Source of the DNA: Turnera subulata
Lineage: Eukaryota > Streptophyta > Magnoliopsida > Malpighiales > Passifloraceae
DNA length: 64,000 bases
Direction of reading: 5' to 3'
Assembly: GCA_028386065.3 (NCBI GenBank)
Contig: JAKUCV010007832.1
Coordinates: 3,811 to 67,810, forward strand
Of the stretch, positions 33,177 through 44,963 are shown one piece after another; position 1 is the stretch's first letter, and the number at the start of each line of letters is the position of its first letter. The notes beneath the pieces are model-generated. The model was not told the DNA's origin, did not search any database, and worked only from the letters and a program-made list of their open reading frames with translations. Position numbers and translations under genes: made by a program.

Positions 33177-34037
33177 GCCCTATCGGTATTTACATCGCAA
33201 GAAGAGATGTTGTCTGCTGTCAACTTAGTTAAAGAATGGAATGATGATTGCTTTGAGTTACTTAATGTTTGGGAGGATTGCGATGGTGCTTCTCGGAGAA
33301 ATTGCTGGTTGAATGTGTATGGCTTTCCCCACACGCCTGGTGCGAGGAATTCTTCAGTTTGGTGGCGGTTCGCTTTGGAAAATTGGTTAAAATTTTTAAT
33401 AAGTTAGGCAATAGTGACGATCTTGCAGTAGCAAAGATTCATGTTGTGACATTGTATAGGAATCCTTTCTCTCGATTTCATGTTGTGACATTGTATAGGA
33501 ATCCTTTCTCTCGATGTTTTTGAAAGCCAAGATTGGGAGCAAACTGTTTGATATCTCTGTATGTAGGGCGCAGCATGGCCCTCCTTCATTTACTGGTAGT
33601 ATGTCCGGTAAGGAAGGAGACTATGACGGACTTAGCCCTAGTTTTGTGCCTTGTTCGCTGGAAGGTGGGAGGGTGGCGACAACGGAAGAGGATCGAGGGC
33701 ATGCGGAGTCGACTAAGGATGATGTGTCGAGTTCCAAAGATCCTTTTGAGATTCTCAACACAATCAAATATCTGGAAAAGGGAAAAGGAGTCATTAATGC
33801 AGACAAATCTCCTGGGAGGAAGGGGAATAGGCGTGCATTAGTTAAAGATGCAGCTTCAAGGGAAGTTATTTCCAAAAACAGCGCTGATGCGGTTACTTTA
33901 AACTATGAGAAGGTGTTAGCCGACCTTTCGAAAAAAGTAGGGTTCTCTGTGACGAGGCCCAAGTTTTGTTCTAATGGGTCGGCTAGCGGGCTTGGGCCGA
34001 GAAGAGTCTTAATACCAGCCCAAGATAGTTTGGGTGG
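33177..34037 (+). pseudogene. LINE ORF1, 5' fragment
   Basis: Part of the LINE ORF1 protein. The segment W-L-N-V-Y-G-F-P followed in another frame by H-A-W-C-E-E-F-F matches the usual ORF1 motif (W-v-x-v-x-G-x-P-x-H-a-W), so a frameshift lies near 33330. A 39-bp tandem duplication at 33438-33515 repeats 13 codons. A hydrophilic S/K-rich tail (33514-34030) runs to the Tat solo LTR. The upstream part is cut at 33177 by the Tat1 LTR. Confidence 0.75.
33438..33515 (+). repeat. 39-bp tandem duplication in LINE ORF1
   Basis: Two adjacent copies, apparently identical by eye, starting TTCATGTTGTGACATT at 33438 and 33477. The length is a multiple of three. Confidence 0.9.
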
Positions 34038-34772
34038 TGTGAGTACCCGACCCAAAATCACTTGGGCCTATTCACCTATTTCTTTACACCTTCCTCTTCG
34101 GGTCAATCCCATGTCAATGGAGTCGCCACCCAAGTTTTATTAAGGGAAAAACTTGGAAAAAACCTTTAGATGACTCCTTTAGGCTACATGGTCATGACGA
34201 ACCAAATACATGGGATGGGGGGTTCGTCACAGATGGGAAGGTGTTAGGCACCCATCCGTGTTGGGTCGAGACTAGGTGCAATTGTAGAATGCAAGTGTGC
34301 CTGGTGCAAGTGTGCATATATGGAAAATAAAGAGAAGGGGAGAAAAAGAAGAATTGGCTTGCATCCCGTTGTAAAATCGAGACTACCTACGTACCCGAGT
34401 GACCGGGGTCAAAGCCACGTAGTTCTAAACTTGGCACTAATCGGCCACTTACATCATCAAGAGCAACAGCGTACAATCAGCAAAGAATCAATCAAGAGAG
34501 TTTAGTGTTACATCTTGTGGCCCTCCTCTAGCTCCTTGCAATGGGTCGAGTTCTACACCCACCTTCTTGCCCTTCCTAAGCTCAATGGTTGGTCCTCTTC
34601 TTGACTCCTCCTTGCTAACCTATTACTGATGCCTCCCACGAATTTTTTTCAAAGCTTTTACCTAAAGATGTGTTTCTAAGCTTGGAGAAGTAGAGTTTCT
34701 CCAAGCACACAAGGCTTATAGGTGTATATGTGAGAAAAGTTTGTGATCCATTGAAATGTATGTAAGGGGTCC

Positions 34773-34780
34773 TATTTATA
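34773..34780 (-). promoter_or_regulatory. TATA box of outer Tat solo LTR
   Basis: TATAAATA on the minus strand in the conserved context ACTATAAATAGGACCCC. Confidence 0.7.
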
Positions 34781-35468
34781 GTGTTCTGGGAAGCCTAGGG
34801 GCATGGACCTATTTAATGGCGACGATTATACCCGAATCAAAATCGGAGATTTGGGTGAATCTGGGAAGCCATGACCATCGCTGCCAGCGGTCTTCTACCG
34901 CATGACCGCCAGTGCTGGCGGTCTTGAGTGGTTGCCCGCCAGCACCTGGCGGTCGTCGCGAGAGGACCACCGGTTTCCCAGCGTGTCACCCGTTCTTTCC
35001 ATTTTCGAACCCTAATCCCCCTAATTCAGCCCCGATTTGAACCTACCGCGTAATTAACCCCTAATCAACCCAGAATCACTCAATTACTTAATCATCACTC
35101 CCCTAAATCATTCCAAGACTGATTGATTACACATTTAACACTCATTTCCTACTAAATCATACCAAAAACTACATTTCTTCATAACTGATGATTTAGCTTT
35201 GATTCTCCACGAAAATCAGAGCTAAGATTACTCTTCAAAAAATGTGCTAATGGGCTAGTTAAACTCTGGAGAACTAACTTGGGCCCTTAAACCCATCTTT
35301 AACCCAAAGATAAATCATCTCATTAAAATTGGATTAAACGTAGAAAAAAGGTCTAAAAACACATTTCAGCCTAAATAAACCTTATTATATATTTTATCCT
35401 AAGATTAAATCATCTCATTAATCTTAGTACACCAATATACAAAGGCTCAAGTCACTAAAATGTGTTAC

Positions 35469-36891
35469 TGTGAATACCCGACCCAATATCACTTTGGCCT
35501 ATTCACCTAATCCTTTCACCTTATTCCTCTGGTCAATCCCATAACATTGGAGTCGTCATCCAAGTTTTATTAAGGAAGAAACTTGGGAAAAACCTTAATC
35601 TGACTCCTTTAGGCTACATGGTCATGGCGAACCAAAGTTATGGGATCGGGGGTTCGTCACAGAAGGGAAGGTGCTAGGCACCCATCCGTGTTGGGTCGAC
35701 ACTATGTGCAATTATGAAATGCAAGTGTGTCGGGTGCAAGTGTGCATGTGTGGAAAATAAAGAGAAGGGGAGAAGAAGAAGATTTGGCTTGCATCCCATT
35801 GTAAGACCGGGATTACCTACGTACCCGAGTGATCGGGGTCAAAGCCATGTAGTTCTAAACATGGCACAAATTGGCCACTTACATCATCACAAGTATCAGC
35901 ATACAATCAACAAAGATCAATAAAAAAAGAGGGTTTAGTGTTACCTCTTGTAGCCCTCCTCCAGCTCTTTGCAATGGGTTAAGTTCTACACCCATCTTCT
36001 TGCCGCTTCTAAGCTCTATGGTTGATCCTCTTCTTGATCTTTCCTTGCTGGACCACTGCTAATGCCTCCCACGAAATTCCTCCAGAGTTTTTGCCTAAAG
36101 AATGTATTTCTAGGCTTGGAGAAGTAGAGTTTCTCCAAGCACTCAAGGCTTATAGGTGTGTATGTGAGAAAAATGTGTGATCCCTTTAAAATGTGTGTGA
36201 GGGGTCCTATTTATAGTGCTCTGGGAAGTCTAGGGGCGTGGACCTTCTTAATGGTGAAGATTAAGCCCGAAAATCTGGTCCAAAACCGCATAGGATCAAA
36301 ATTAGAAACAAAATGGGAGATTTGGACGAATCTGGGAGGACATGACCGCCAGCGACCGCCGGTTGCCCCGCGTGTCGCCCGTTCTTTCCATTTTCGGATC
36401 CCCAATCCCTCTAATTCAACCCTGATTTGATCCTACCGCGTAATTAACCCCCAATCAATCCAGAATCACTCCATTACTTGATTATCACTCCCCCTAAATC
36501 ATTCCATAACAGATTTATTACACCTTAATGCCTATTTCATACTAAATCATGCCAAAAACAACATTTTTACATAATGATGATTTAACTCTGATTTTCCACA
36601 AAAATCAGAGCTAAAATTAACTTGCAAGAAATGTGTTAATGGGCTGGGCAAACTCTGAAGAATCCATTTACTTGGACCCTTAAAACCATTTCTAACCCAA
36701 AAAATGAATCATCATATACTTGGATTAAAAACAACTAAAAGAGCCCAAGCAATGAAATGTACCTTATTCTACTAAATTAAATTCTTATCATGCCTTGACA
36801 TAAAATCAAATCATCTCACTAACCTCAAGTTAAGCATGTCTGGAATCTAATTTTTAGCAAAACATTCGTGGGTCAAATTTGGGTGTTCACA
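35469..36891 (-). repeat. Tat2 left (3') LTR
   Basis: 1423 bp, TGTGAATACCC...TGTTCACA on the plus strand. Minus-strand TATAAATA at 36208-36215. GACCGCC-rich segment at about 36345-36375, shorter than in the other copies. Confidence 0.92.
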
Positions 36892-37009
36892 GATGCCCCT
36901 CGTTGATGAGTCCTTAGGAACCAAAGACGAAACAACGTAAGACAGGAACCACCAAATTTGAATGATGAATGTGTGTTGTGTGTCAAGTTTTTGAGCATCC
37001 CATGCTCCT

Positions 37010-37625
37010 CTCCAGGAATCATCTCATCCAGGAGCTTTAAGATACGGGCCCCCAGGTCTCGGGAATCATCTCATCCCGAGGTGATAGAATCATCTCATCA
37101 ATCGGGTTGTCGACAAGGAATACTCCCATCCTTGTCAGTTGGGTTTTGACTTGGGAATCATCTCATCTCAAGTCTCGGGAATCATCTCAGCCCGAGGTGA
37201 TAGAATCATCTCATCTATCAGGTTATCAACAAGGAATACTCCCATACTTGTCAGCTGGGTTTTGACTTGGGAATCATCTCATCCTAAGTCTCGGGAATCA
37301 TCTCATCCCGAGGTGATAGAATCATCTCATCTATCAATAAGGAATACTCCCATCCTGGTCAGCTGGGTTTTGACTTGGGAATCATCTCATCCCAAGTCTC
37401 GAGAATCATATCATCCCGAGGTGATAGAATCGTCTCATATATCAACAAGGAATACTCCCATCCTTGTCAGCTGGGTTTTGACTTGGGAATCATCTCATCC
37501 CAAGTGTCGGAAATCATCTCATCCCGAGGTGATAGAATCATCTCAACTATCAATAAGGAATACTCCCATCCTTGTCAGCTGGGTTTCGACTTGGGAATCA
37601 TCTCATCCCAAATGGCTTCGCCATC
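37010..37625. repeat. Variable-stem hairpin array (Tat2)
   Basis: A tandem array of about five higher-order units (107-116 bp), each holding up to four hairpins. The 9-nt loop is ATCATCTCA (or ATACTCCCA) and the stems differ: CTTGGGA/TCCCAAG, CTCGGGA/TCCCGAG, GATAGA/TCTATC and GACAAGGA/TCCTTGTC. Arms remain complementary although their sequence changes. The array starts about 120 bp inside the 3' LTR. Plus-strand frames 37139-37882 and 37375-37674 are translations of the array. Confidence 0.95.
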
Positions 37626-38844
37626 TGATTTTCGTCAAAAATGTCGTTTCACGGCTTGGCTATCTAGTCTCTAGGCTTCTCGTGCCCCTACCGTCGTCTA
37701 AGATGTCGCTTCGCGACTGTGTTGTCTATGCCTTGGGCATCACATGCCCCTACATCTCTCGTTGGGAAGGTTCCACTTCGTGGCTTGGGAATCATCTCAT
37801 CCCATGGTTTGCAAGAATTGGGGTCCCTGCTTCTGGCATATATGTCTCAAGGTCATCCACTCTCAAGGTTGGTAAGGGCTAGACTCTTGGTTTACTGGCT
37901 TTCCTCATCTCTCTGATTTGAAAGACTAGGTCTTCGGCTTCTGACTGGGTTGACTGGCTTTCTCATTTCTTGGTTCGCAAGAATTAGATCCCGACTTCTA
38001 GTTCGCTTACTTCTGGTTTTTCTCGTCTCATGGTTTGTGGGAGTGTAGTCCCAGTTTTTTGGTTGGTTTCCTCCGGGTTTTTCTTAGGGCTTACCCTCAT
38101 CTCACGGTTTGCGGGTGCTGGGGCCCGACTTTTAGTCTACCCTCATATCTTACTGGTTCGATTACCTCACCTCTGGGTATCTTAAGTTCTCTCATTGTTT
38201 TGCTGGTCTAGGTCACATGCCCTTATGTCGTCTTTCTGGACTCCCTAGTAGGTTATCTATGGCTCATGTGCTTCTGGATTCTCTAGTGTGTTTGAAAGAA
38301 GATGGGTGTGTCGTTCCCCTTAAGACATACAAACCAAAAATGGGGGGTGTGATGCCCCTAACATCTCGTCATGGTTTTAGAGACAAATTTAGTATCGGTG
38401 TTTCAACCTATCATTAAGGATAAAAGGGGTTTGTTGTACCCTTGAGAATCGTAAGTGGGGGTGCGGTGCCCCTAGTATGCATAAAAAATTGATAAGTTAT
38501 GCGTGCATGAAACATTTTTTTATTGCAAATGCAAGTAAACGTCAATAGATGCCCCTTATCTCAGTGGACAGTTTGATCCTAGTAACCGGGTATACCTTCT
38601 CCCTTTTCTTCTCTTTTTTCTTTTAATTTCTCTCTCCTAGTCTTTCACTCTTTTCCCCCAATTTCGAAATTTTCCAGGCGGGCCCAAACTGTCGACCCGG
38701 CGGCCATGTGAGCGGATGACCAATGGCAGTTGCAGTCTTCACGACATAACCGCCGGCGGTGGCGGTCGTGGCCTCCTGGAACTTCCTTTTCGATCTTTGG
38801 GCTTGGACTTTTGGGTTTTCACGAATCCCACCGACTTAAAATAG
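37626..38844. other. Tat2 interior between array and PMD gene
   Basis: Non-coding. Repeated short palindromes and GGGG...TGCCCC motifs (about 37725-38480) are related to segments of Tat3 (52330-52990) and Tat4 (61010-61450). A GC-rich CGGCGG/CCGCCGG cluster lies at 38690-38775. No gene is seen. Confidence 0.6.
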
Positions 38845-38852
38845 TATAAATA
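38845..38852 (+). promoter_or_regulatory. TATA box before antisense PMD gene
   Basis: TATAAATA, 42 bp before the ATG at 38894 and on the strand opposite to the host element. The adjacent GC-rich GGCGG cluster resembles the LTR promoter region. Confidence 0.55.
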
Positions 38853-38893
38853 GCCTCTTGGGTGCGTAGGGATCCCCATAACATATCTCAAAT

Positions 38894-39938
38894 ATGTCTA
38901 GGGCAACCATGAGTGAGAGTTATTATGCTAAGGTGCTTCGGTGGATGGCGAGCATTCCCCCTGAGTGTTGTATAGACTTTTTGGTGCTGGGCTTGTCCAG
39001 ATTGTTCAAGCTTCATGGTATGGTGATAGAAGAGAGTCTGATTCGTGCTGCCGCCAAGTTCTGGGACAAGAGTCGCCGTGTATTCAGCTTTGGCCAAGAC
39101 ATGATGGAGTTATGTCCCACTGTTGATGAGTTCAACTCTTTCTAATTCATAAAAGGTGTTGCTATGGTTTCTCTTGACGATGCTGTCCTGAAGGAAGTTG
39201 GCGAATTCCTTTTCCTAACCGAAGTTCAGATCAACTTTTTGATGAATCAGAATGGCAGCTAACCAAGATCATTGACCAATACTTTCTTGGCAGCTCACAA
39301 CAACACCTCGAGCAGAATTTCAATTGGAGGAAGGAACGCAATCATGCCCTCACCCTTGTGATGACACGTGAGTTCTTACTGGTGGGATCCCCTAGTGTTT
39401 GCCCTCTTCGGATTGGTGCGCTGGTGGCTAGGCTTTTTTTTTGAAAAGAGCCTAGTCCATATCATATTAGGCGAGACTCTCAACTGTTTGGATGCGTTGG
39501 CCGACAATCACCGTGCCTCATTGACTGGCTCTCCTCTTTTACTCCAGGTGCATATACTTGACTTCCTTTTCTTTGATTATCATTCTTTTTCACCTTCCCC
39601 TTTTGTTATAGTAACTTCCTCTCTTCTAGTAGAAGTGGTTATGCGAGCACCTTACATTGATTGAGTGTCCACAGGCTGATCCTTCAAACTATGTCCGCCG
39701 TGGTTACTTAGTCTCTTTCAACACTGTTCGAGACTGGGTCATCTATATGAAGGATCTCATGGCTGAACAAATCACCTAGTTCTACCGGTGGCTTGGGATG
39801 CAAGAGGTGGTCATCCGTACTCTGTGCAATGATTGGGTCGTACTCCTAGGTGTGGAAAGGTCTACATATTATCGTCCAAGGAGGATATTAAGGCAATTTG
39901 GCATAAGCCAAACAGCTCCCTCTGATATTCTTATTCCT
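38894..39938 (+). pseudogene. Antisense plant mobile domain (PMD) protein remnant in Tat2
   Basis: A PMD-like protein (the family once labelled aminotransferase-like), antisense to Tat2. The N-terminal part (ATG 38894, 83 residues) has the K-F-W-D..F-S-F-G-Q-D-M-M-E-L-C-P-T-V-D-E-F stretch typical of PMD. A later part (39440-39550) has the L-G-E-T-L-N-C-L-D-A and G-S-P-L-L-L-Q motifs. The C-terminal part (39798-39935) has Y-Y-R-P-R-R-I-L-R-Q-F-G-I-S-Q. A GT...CAG segment at about 39548-39675 may be an intron. Stops and frameshifts break it, and the right LTR cuts it at 39939. Extra, partly antisense frames are known in Tat-lineage elements; function is unknown. Confidence 0.75.
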
Positions 39939-42880
39939 TGTGAATACCCGACCCAAAATCACTGGGACCTATTCACCTAATCCTTTCACCTTCTTCCTCG
40001 GGTCAATCCCATAACATTGGAGTCGCCACCCAAGTTTTATTAAGGATAAAACTTAAGAAAAACCTTAATATGACTCCGTAAGGCTACATGGTCATGGCGA
40101 ACCAAAGCTATGAGATCGGGGGTTCGTCACAGATGGGAAGGTGTTAGGCACCCATCCGTGTTGGGTCGAGACTACGTGCAATTATGAAATACAAGTGTGT
40201 TTGGTGTAAGTGTGCATGTGTGGAAAATAAAGAGAAGGGGAGAAGAAGAAGAATTGGCTTGCATCCCGTTGTAAGACCAGGAATACCTACGTACCCGAGT
40301 CATCGGGGTCAAAGCCACGTAGTTCTAAACATGGCACAAATCGGCCACTTACATCATCACAAGTATCAGCATACAATCAAAAAGGATCAATCAAAAAGAG
40401 GGTTTAGTGTTACCTCTTGTAGCCCTCCTCTAGCTCCTTCCAATGGGTTGAGTTCTACACCCACCTTCTTGCCACTTCTAAGCTCTATGGTTGATCCTCT
40501 TCTTGATCTCTCCTTGCTGGACCACTGCTAATGCCTCCCACGAAATTCCTCCAGAGTTTCAGCCTAAAGAATGTATTTCTAGGCTTGGAGAAGTAGAGTT
40601 TCTCCAAGCACTCAAGGCTTATAGGTATGTGTGTGAGAAAAGTGTGAGATCCCTTTGAAATGTGTGTGAGGGGTCCTATTTATTGTGCTCTGGGAAGCCT
40701 AGGGGCGTGGACCAGCTTAATGGTGAAGATTATGGGAAATCTGGTCCAAAACCGCATAGGATCGAAATTAGAAACAAATTGGGAGATTTGGGCAAATCTG
40801 GGAGGACATGACCGCCGCTGCCGGCGGTCATCCACTGCTTGACCGACAGTGCCTGCGGTCTTGAGTGGATGCCCGCCAGCACCTGGCGGTTGTCGCGAAA
40901 GAACCGCCGGTTGCCCCGCGTGTCACCCGTTCTTTCCATTTTTGGACCCCCAATCCCCCTAATTCAGTCCTGATTTGATCCTACCGCGTAATTAACCCCC
41001 AATCAACCCAGAATCACTCCATTACTTGATTATCACTCCCCCTAAATCATTCCATAACAGATTAATTACAACTTAATGCCTATTTCATACTAAATCATGC
41101 CAAAATGTGTTAATGGGCTGGGTAAACTCTGGAGATTCCAGTTACTTTGACCCTTAAACCCATTCCAAACCCAAAAAATGAATCATCATATAATTGGATT
41201 AAAAATAACTAAAAGAGCCCAAGCAATGAAATGGGTAAGTAAATGGGCATGCAAACAAATAGACAATATGCGCAGCGGAAAAACCCGAAACTAATGGAGG
41301 ATCCATGTGAAACGGGGTAAACCGAATAACAAGAAATTCATACCTGGTTTGGTTGAGTTCTTTTGCTCAACAGTAGAGCCGAATCAGCAAGAACCGGACA
41401 GATATCCGATTCCTCTACGGTATCCACACGAACCGCTGATGACTGCTAGCAACCGTCACACGATCACTAACCCGAGCACTCCCGAACCGCAGTGCTAGTT
41501 GCAGAATTTCTGAGAGCTAGAGACTAGAGAGCGTTTGATGTGTTTTTCTCAAGTGTGAAGAGTGTGTTAAGCCTTGCTTGGTATGAAAATCTGATCAAAC
41601 CTTCACCCTATTTATACACACTTGAAATGCATAGTTTATTAAGTCATTGGCCAACATAATCATGTCTTATCCTTCATGATTATGTTTCCGCTATGACTTA
41701 ATGCTCCACTAAGCATTAATTGTATATATCATCATATATAGGATTACACATCATATGACACTAATTCTGGTTCAATAACTCTGATAATTAGTGAACCAAA
41801 TCAGCCCAAAACGACCCGGTCCAACCATGGTCCACCCACTAGCTCAATTCCCTAGTCGAACCATGGTCCAACCACTAGCTCGAATCAACAGTTCTAAGTG
41901 TGTGACCCTGTAGGAACTTGTGACGTTTGGCAATAATTGTAAACTCTCATTCACAATTATAAACAATGAGCGGTGTCTAGCAACACGTCATTGCTACCCA
42001 AACGACAAGATCAGTACTGATTCATTATGCCTCGGAAAAATGTCATTATCCTTCCGTCCCATTATATCAAGATCAAACACGAGACATGGAATATGTCATT
42101 CTCGTATATGTTTAATCTAAGGTTTCTTGATCCCCAAGTTAACTGCGTATAAAAGATGCAAATGATATCCCCATATCACTTAATCCGAGGATGGCTATGC
42201 ATTTACAGTTCAACTCTATCAAAGGGTCCAATTGATAATATTCCCGTTATGAGGGTTGAACGAATTCCATCTTGATCATACAAAACCCACTACACATTAT
42301 ATCATGTACCCAATGATTACTCTAAAGTTCACTCATTTACGAATGACCAAGAGTAATATCAAAGTATATGACTAACATGTTGGGAACCTTGATGATCTCA
42401 GGTCTAAAGATAATAAATATAAGAACCACTAATGACAACATATACATAACAGTCCATGTAGTTTTGTTATGTCGGGTCAGTCCAGTCCACAAGTTCTCTA
42501 ACTTGTACCCATATGTATAATTCATATCTCATATAATTCTCAACATACGCTAGTCTTAATTTATTATTACAACCCATCCATAATAACAATCGACTAGGGA
42601 CAATTCAAGCATAAAATATTCTTAGGTTATAAATATGTGCAAGCGTTTATCACTGATAAACATATTTATTGGAATAAAACCTTAATAAATATACATGACT
42701 ATATAATCATCCAATGATTTGCTTTTGGGCATTACACTAACAAAATGTACCTTAATTCTACTAAATTAAATTCCTATCATACCTTAACTTAAAATCAAAT
42801 CATCTCATTAACCTCAAGTTAATCATGTTTGGAATCTAATTTTTAGCAAAACATTCGTGGGTCAAATTTGGGTGTTCACA
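39939..42880 (-). repeat. Tat2 right (5') LTR, split by copia solo LTR
   Basis: Own sequence is 39939-41233 and 42748-42880, about 1428 bp, matching the left LTR in length. The TATA position (about 40677-40684) is mutated relative to the other copies. No primer site lies to its left. Confidence 0.9.
41234..42742 (-). mobile_element. copia solo LTR in Tat2 right LTR
   Basis: About 1509 bp of the same copia LTR family, ending AACA at 42742. The other end starts GGTAAGTAA where the family has TGTAAGTAA, so the first base seems mutated. Exact duplication AAATG (41229-41233 and 42743-42747). No internal copia sequence remains. Confidence 0.92.
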
Positions 42881-43009
42881 GTTACTTCCACTAAGATAAA
42901 TTCTTGACATGCTTTATTCCTAGGACCAAATCATCTCATTAACCCTAGGTTCAAACATTTAAAATCTAACTTTCGTGGAAAATTCTTGGGTCAAATTTGG
43001 GTGTTCGCA

Positions 43010-43570
43010 GGTGGTTACAATGGGAGTAGGCAGTCTCAATCTGTGATATCAAGGCCCGTCCTTAGGGGAGGATCACTAATTGATCAGGCCGTTTCTGCTA
43101 AAAGGACTGTAGAGGATACGTCGTCCTCTGATGTTGGTGTAAATGAAGTCCTGCCTACCGAATTATGGTTTTCGTCGTCACAGCAGAGAGGAGAGATTAA
43201 CTCTATTAATTGGCTGTTAGAATGATTTCATTTCTGGAAAAGTCTAATAGAAGCCCTATTTTGAAGAAAATAAAGAAGTCAGTGGTCACAGGCTTAATTA
43301 AATCACTCGTTACTGGGGATAGCTCGGTCTAGGACGATGATATAGAGCTTGGGAACAAAAGGGCACTAACGGAAATGGAGCAGAAGCAGTGGAAAACTCC
43401 CCTAAGACTTTGAGGGCCGAGGAGGTTCGGAAGACTATGGAGGTGGATCAGGCTCTGGGCCTTGATGTGGAGACTAACCATGATGAGCTAGCTTCTGTGA
43501 TGAATGGCCTCGTTACTAAGGAAGGGAAAGAATGGGAAAAATTACGGGTTGCAACTCAAGGTTAGTGTTG
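43010..43570 (+). pseudogene. LINE ORF1, 3' fragment
   Basis: Continues ORF1 across the GGTGG duplication in the same sense. It is serine-rich with charged residues, reaches a stop after about 70 residues (near 43222), and is followed by further remnants up to the ORF2 start. There is no clear zinc knuckle. Confidence 0.65.
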
Positions 43571-43603
43571 CTGCTCATTTAGCGTGTTCTTTACATATTT
43601 GTT

Positions 43604-44963
43604 ATGTTTTTCTTAATATTTTGGAATGTGAGGGGTTTGGGGTCGGTGTCAAAGCAGAATACGGTCAGAGAATTGATTAGGAAGGAGTCTGCAAAGCTAG
43701 TCTTTCTGTGTGAAACAAAATGTACTGGGTGGTCTCAGTTTCAATTTGGGAGACTCCGGGGTGGAGGACAGTTTGACTTCGTGGATGTGGGGGCATTTGG
43801 CAATTCCGGATGGATTACCTTTTTGTGGGATACTTCTTACTTCTCTTGTTACAAGAAGAATTTTGGTAGCAATTGGATCCTTGTTGAGGGGCTGGTTTCT
43901 GGTAGGTCCAGAATTATTTTCAGTGTGTATACGGTCCATCTGATGTGGATGACAGAATTAATTTGTGGGAAGAGTTATATTTTGTATTGGAGGGATCGGT
44001 GGCTCCGTGTGTGGTCATTTGAGACTTCGATGTGATTATTTATTCGAAAGACCATAATAGTGGCAGGATATGTGTCAAAGGAGTAAGGGCTTTAGCTGAG
44101 TTTGTTTCCTCCTTAGAATTGTGTGCGGTTGAATTACAGGGAAGAAGATTCACGTGGGGGAATTCCTTGGCGGCGAGTAGAATTGACAGGGCCTTTTTTG
44201 ACCCTGAATGGTTCACTACGTTCCCCTCTATTCGGCTTAAGGAAGGAAGCAAAGGAGGTTCAGATCATTGCCCTATCATTTTGGCTCAGAGTTTGTGCAG
44301 TTGGGGCTCTAAGCCATTCGGATTTCTTAGTTGTTGGCTATTAAGTAAAGAATTCGATAGTGCTTTTTGTGAAATGTGGAGGGAGGCGTGTTGCAAGTTT
44401 CCAGGTCGCTTTTGTCTATTTAAAAAGCTGGGTTTCATCAAACAAGCTCTTCGGGTGTGGAACACTAATCCATTCGGTAATGTTGACAGTTCAATTGAGG
44501 AGTTGAAGAAGCTTATTGATGACATTGACCTGGTTACTGATGTTAGAAGTTTATCAGAGTTAGAACGGAATAGACTGGTGTATTTGAAGGCTGATTTACA
44601 CTCTAGGCAAAAACATAAAGAGTGTCTTTAGAGGCAGAAATCGAGAGTCACTTGGCTGAAGCTAGGAGACAAAAACACAAGGTTCTTCCACATTATGACA
44701 TGCAATAGAGGAAGGAGGAACTCTATGCATAAGATATATGCTAACGGTACTTTATTGGAGGATCCAGAGGACATAAAAAGCAGCAGCTAAGAACTTTTTT
44801 GCTGAAATTTTTAAGCCTCTTCAAGATGCTCGGAATAAGCTGGGTTCTATACAATTGAGGACCTTGTCTACTGCGCAGTGAGAGGCTTTGGAAACACCAT
44901 TTTCAAGAGAAGAGTTAAAATGTGCCGTGTGGAGTTATGACGGCGACAAAGCACCGGGGCCAG
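43604..44963 (+). pseudogene. LINE ORF2: endonuclease and start of RT
   Basis: The apurinic-type endonuclease domain that nicks target DNA. Motifs: W-N-V-R-G-L-G near the ATG (43604), the catalytic E-T-K (about 43710), then after a frameshift R-I-D-R-A-F (about 44180) and the S-D-H-C-P-I end motif (about 44260). The linker typical of plant L1 follows (T-W-L-K-L-G-D-K-N-T-R-F-F-H at about 44650). Stops occur at 44629 and beyond. Tat3 interrupts it inside the K-A-P-G-P-D-G motif at 44963. Confidence 0.9.

Larger units (their letters stand above)
35469..42880 (-). mobile_element. Tat2: internally deleted Tat-like element
   Basis: LTRs at 35469-36891 and 39939-42880 (the latter split by a copia solo LTR) flank a 3-kb interior. 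The exact duplication GTTAC (35464-35468 and 42881-42885) places it inside the outer solo LTR. The reverse-complement polypurine tract abuts the left LTR at 36892-36904. The right LTR directly follows PMD coding sequence with no primer site, so the 5' interior was lost. The interior holds a hairpin array and an antisense PMD gene. Confidence 0.92.
34038..43009 (-). mobile_element. Tat-like solo LTR in LINE ORF1, itself interrupted
   Basis: The outer LTR runs 34038-35468 and resumes 42886-43009 (about 1555 bp), TGTGAGTACCC...GTGTTCGCA on the plus strand. It is flanked by exact GGTGG (34033-34037 and 43010-43014). Tat2 (35469-42880) interrupts it. No polypurine tract or primer site of its own remains, so it is a solo LTR. 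Plus-strand frames such as 34320-34505 recur in all these LTRs but run antisense to the element and have no domain. Confidence 0.92.

Noticed and set aside
37139..37882. 247-residue frame with WESSHPKSRESSHPE repeats
   Set aside because: It translates the hairpin array antisense to Tat2; the frame exists because several units are multiples of three or nearly so.
40184..40531. Conserved 60-115 residue frames recurring in Tat LTRs (also 34320, 35714)
   Set aside because: They recur only because the LTRs are homologous; they run antisense to the LTR transcript, have no domain and differ in stops between copies.
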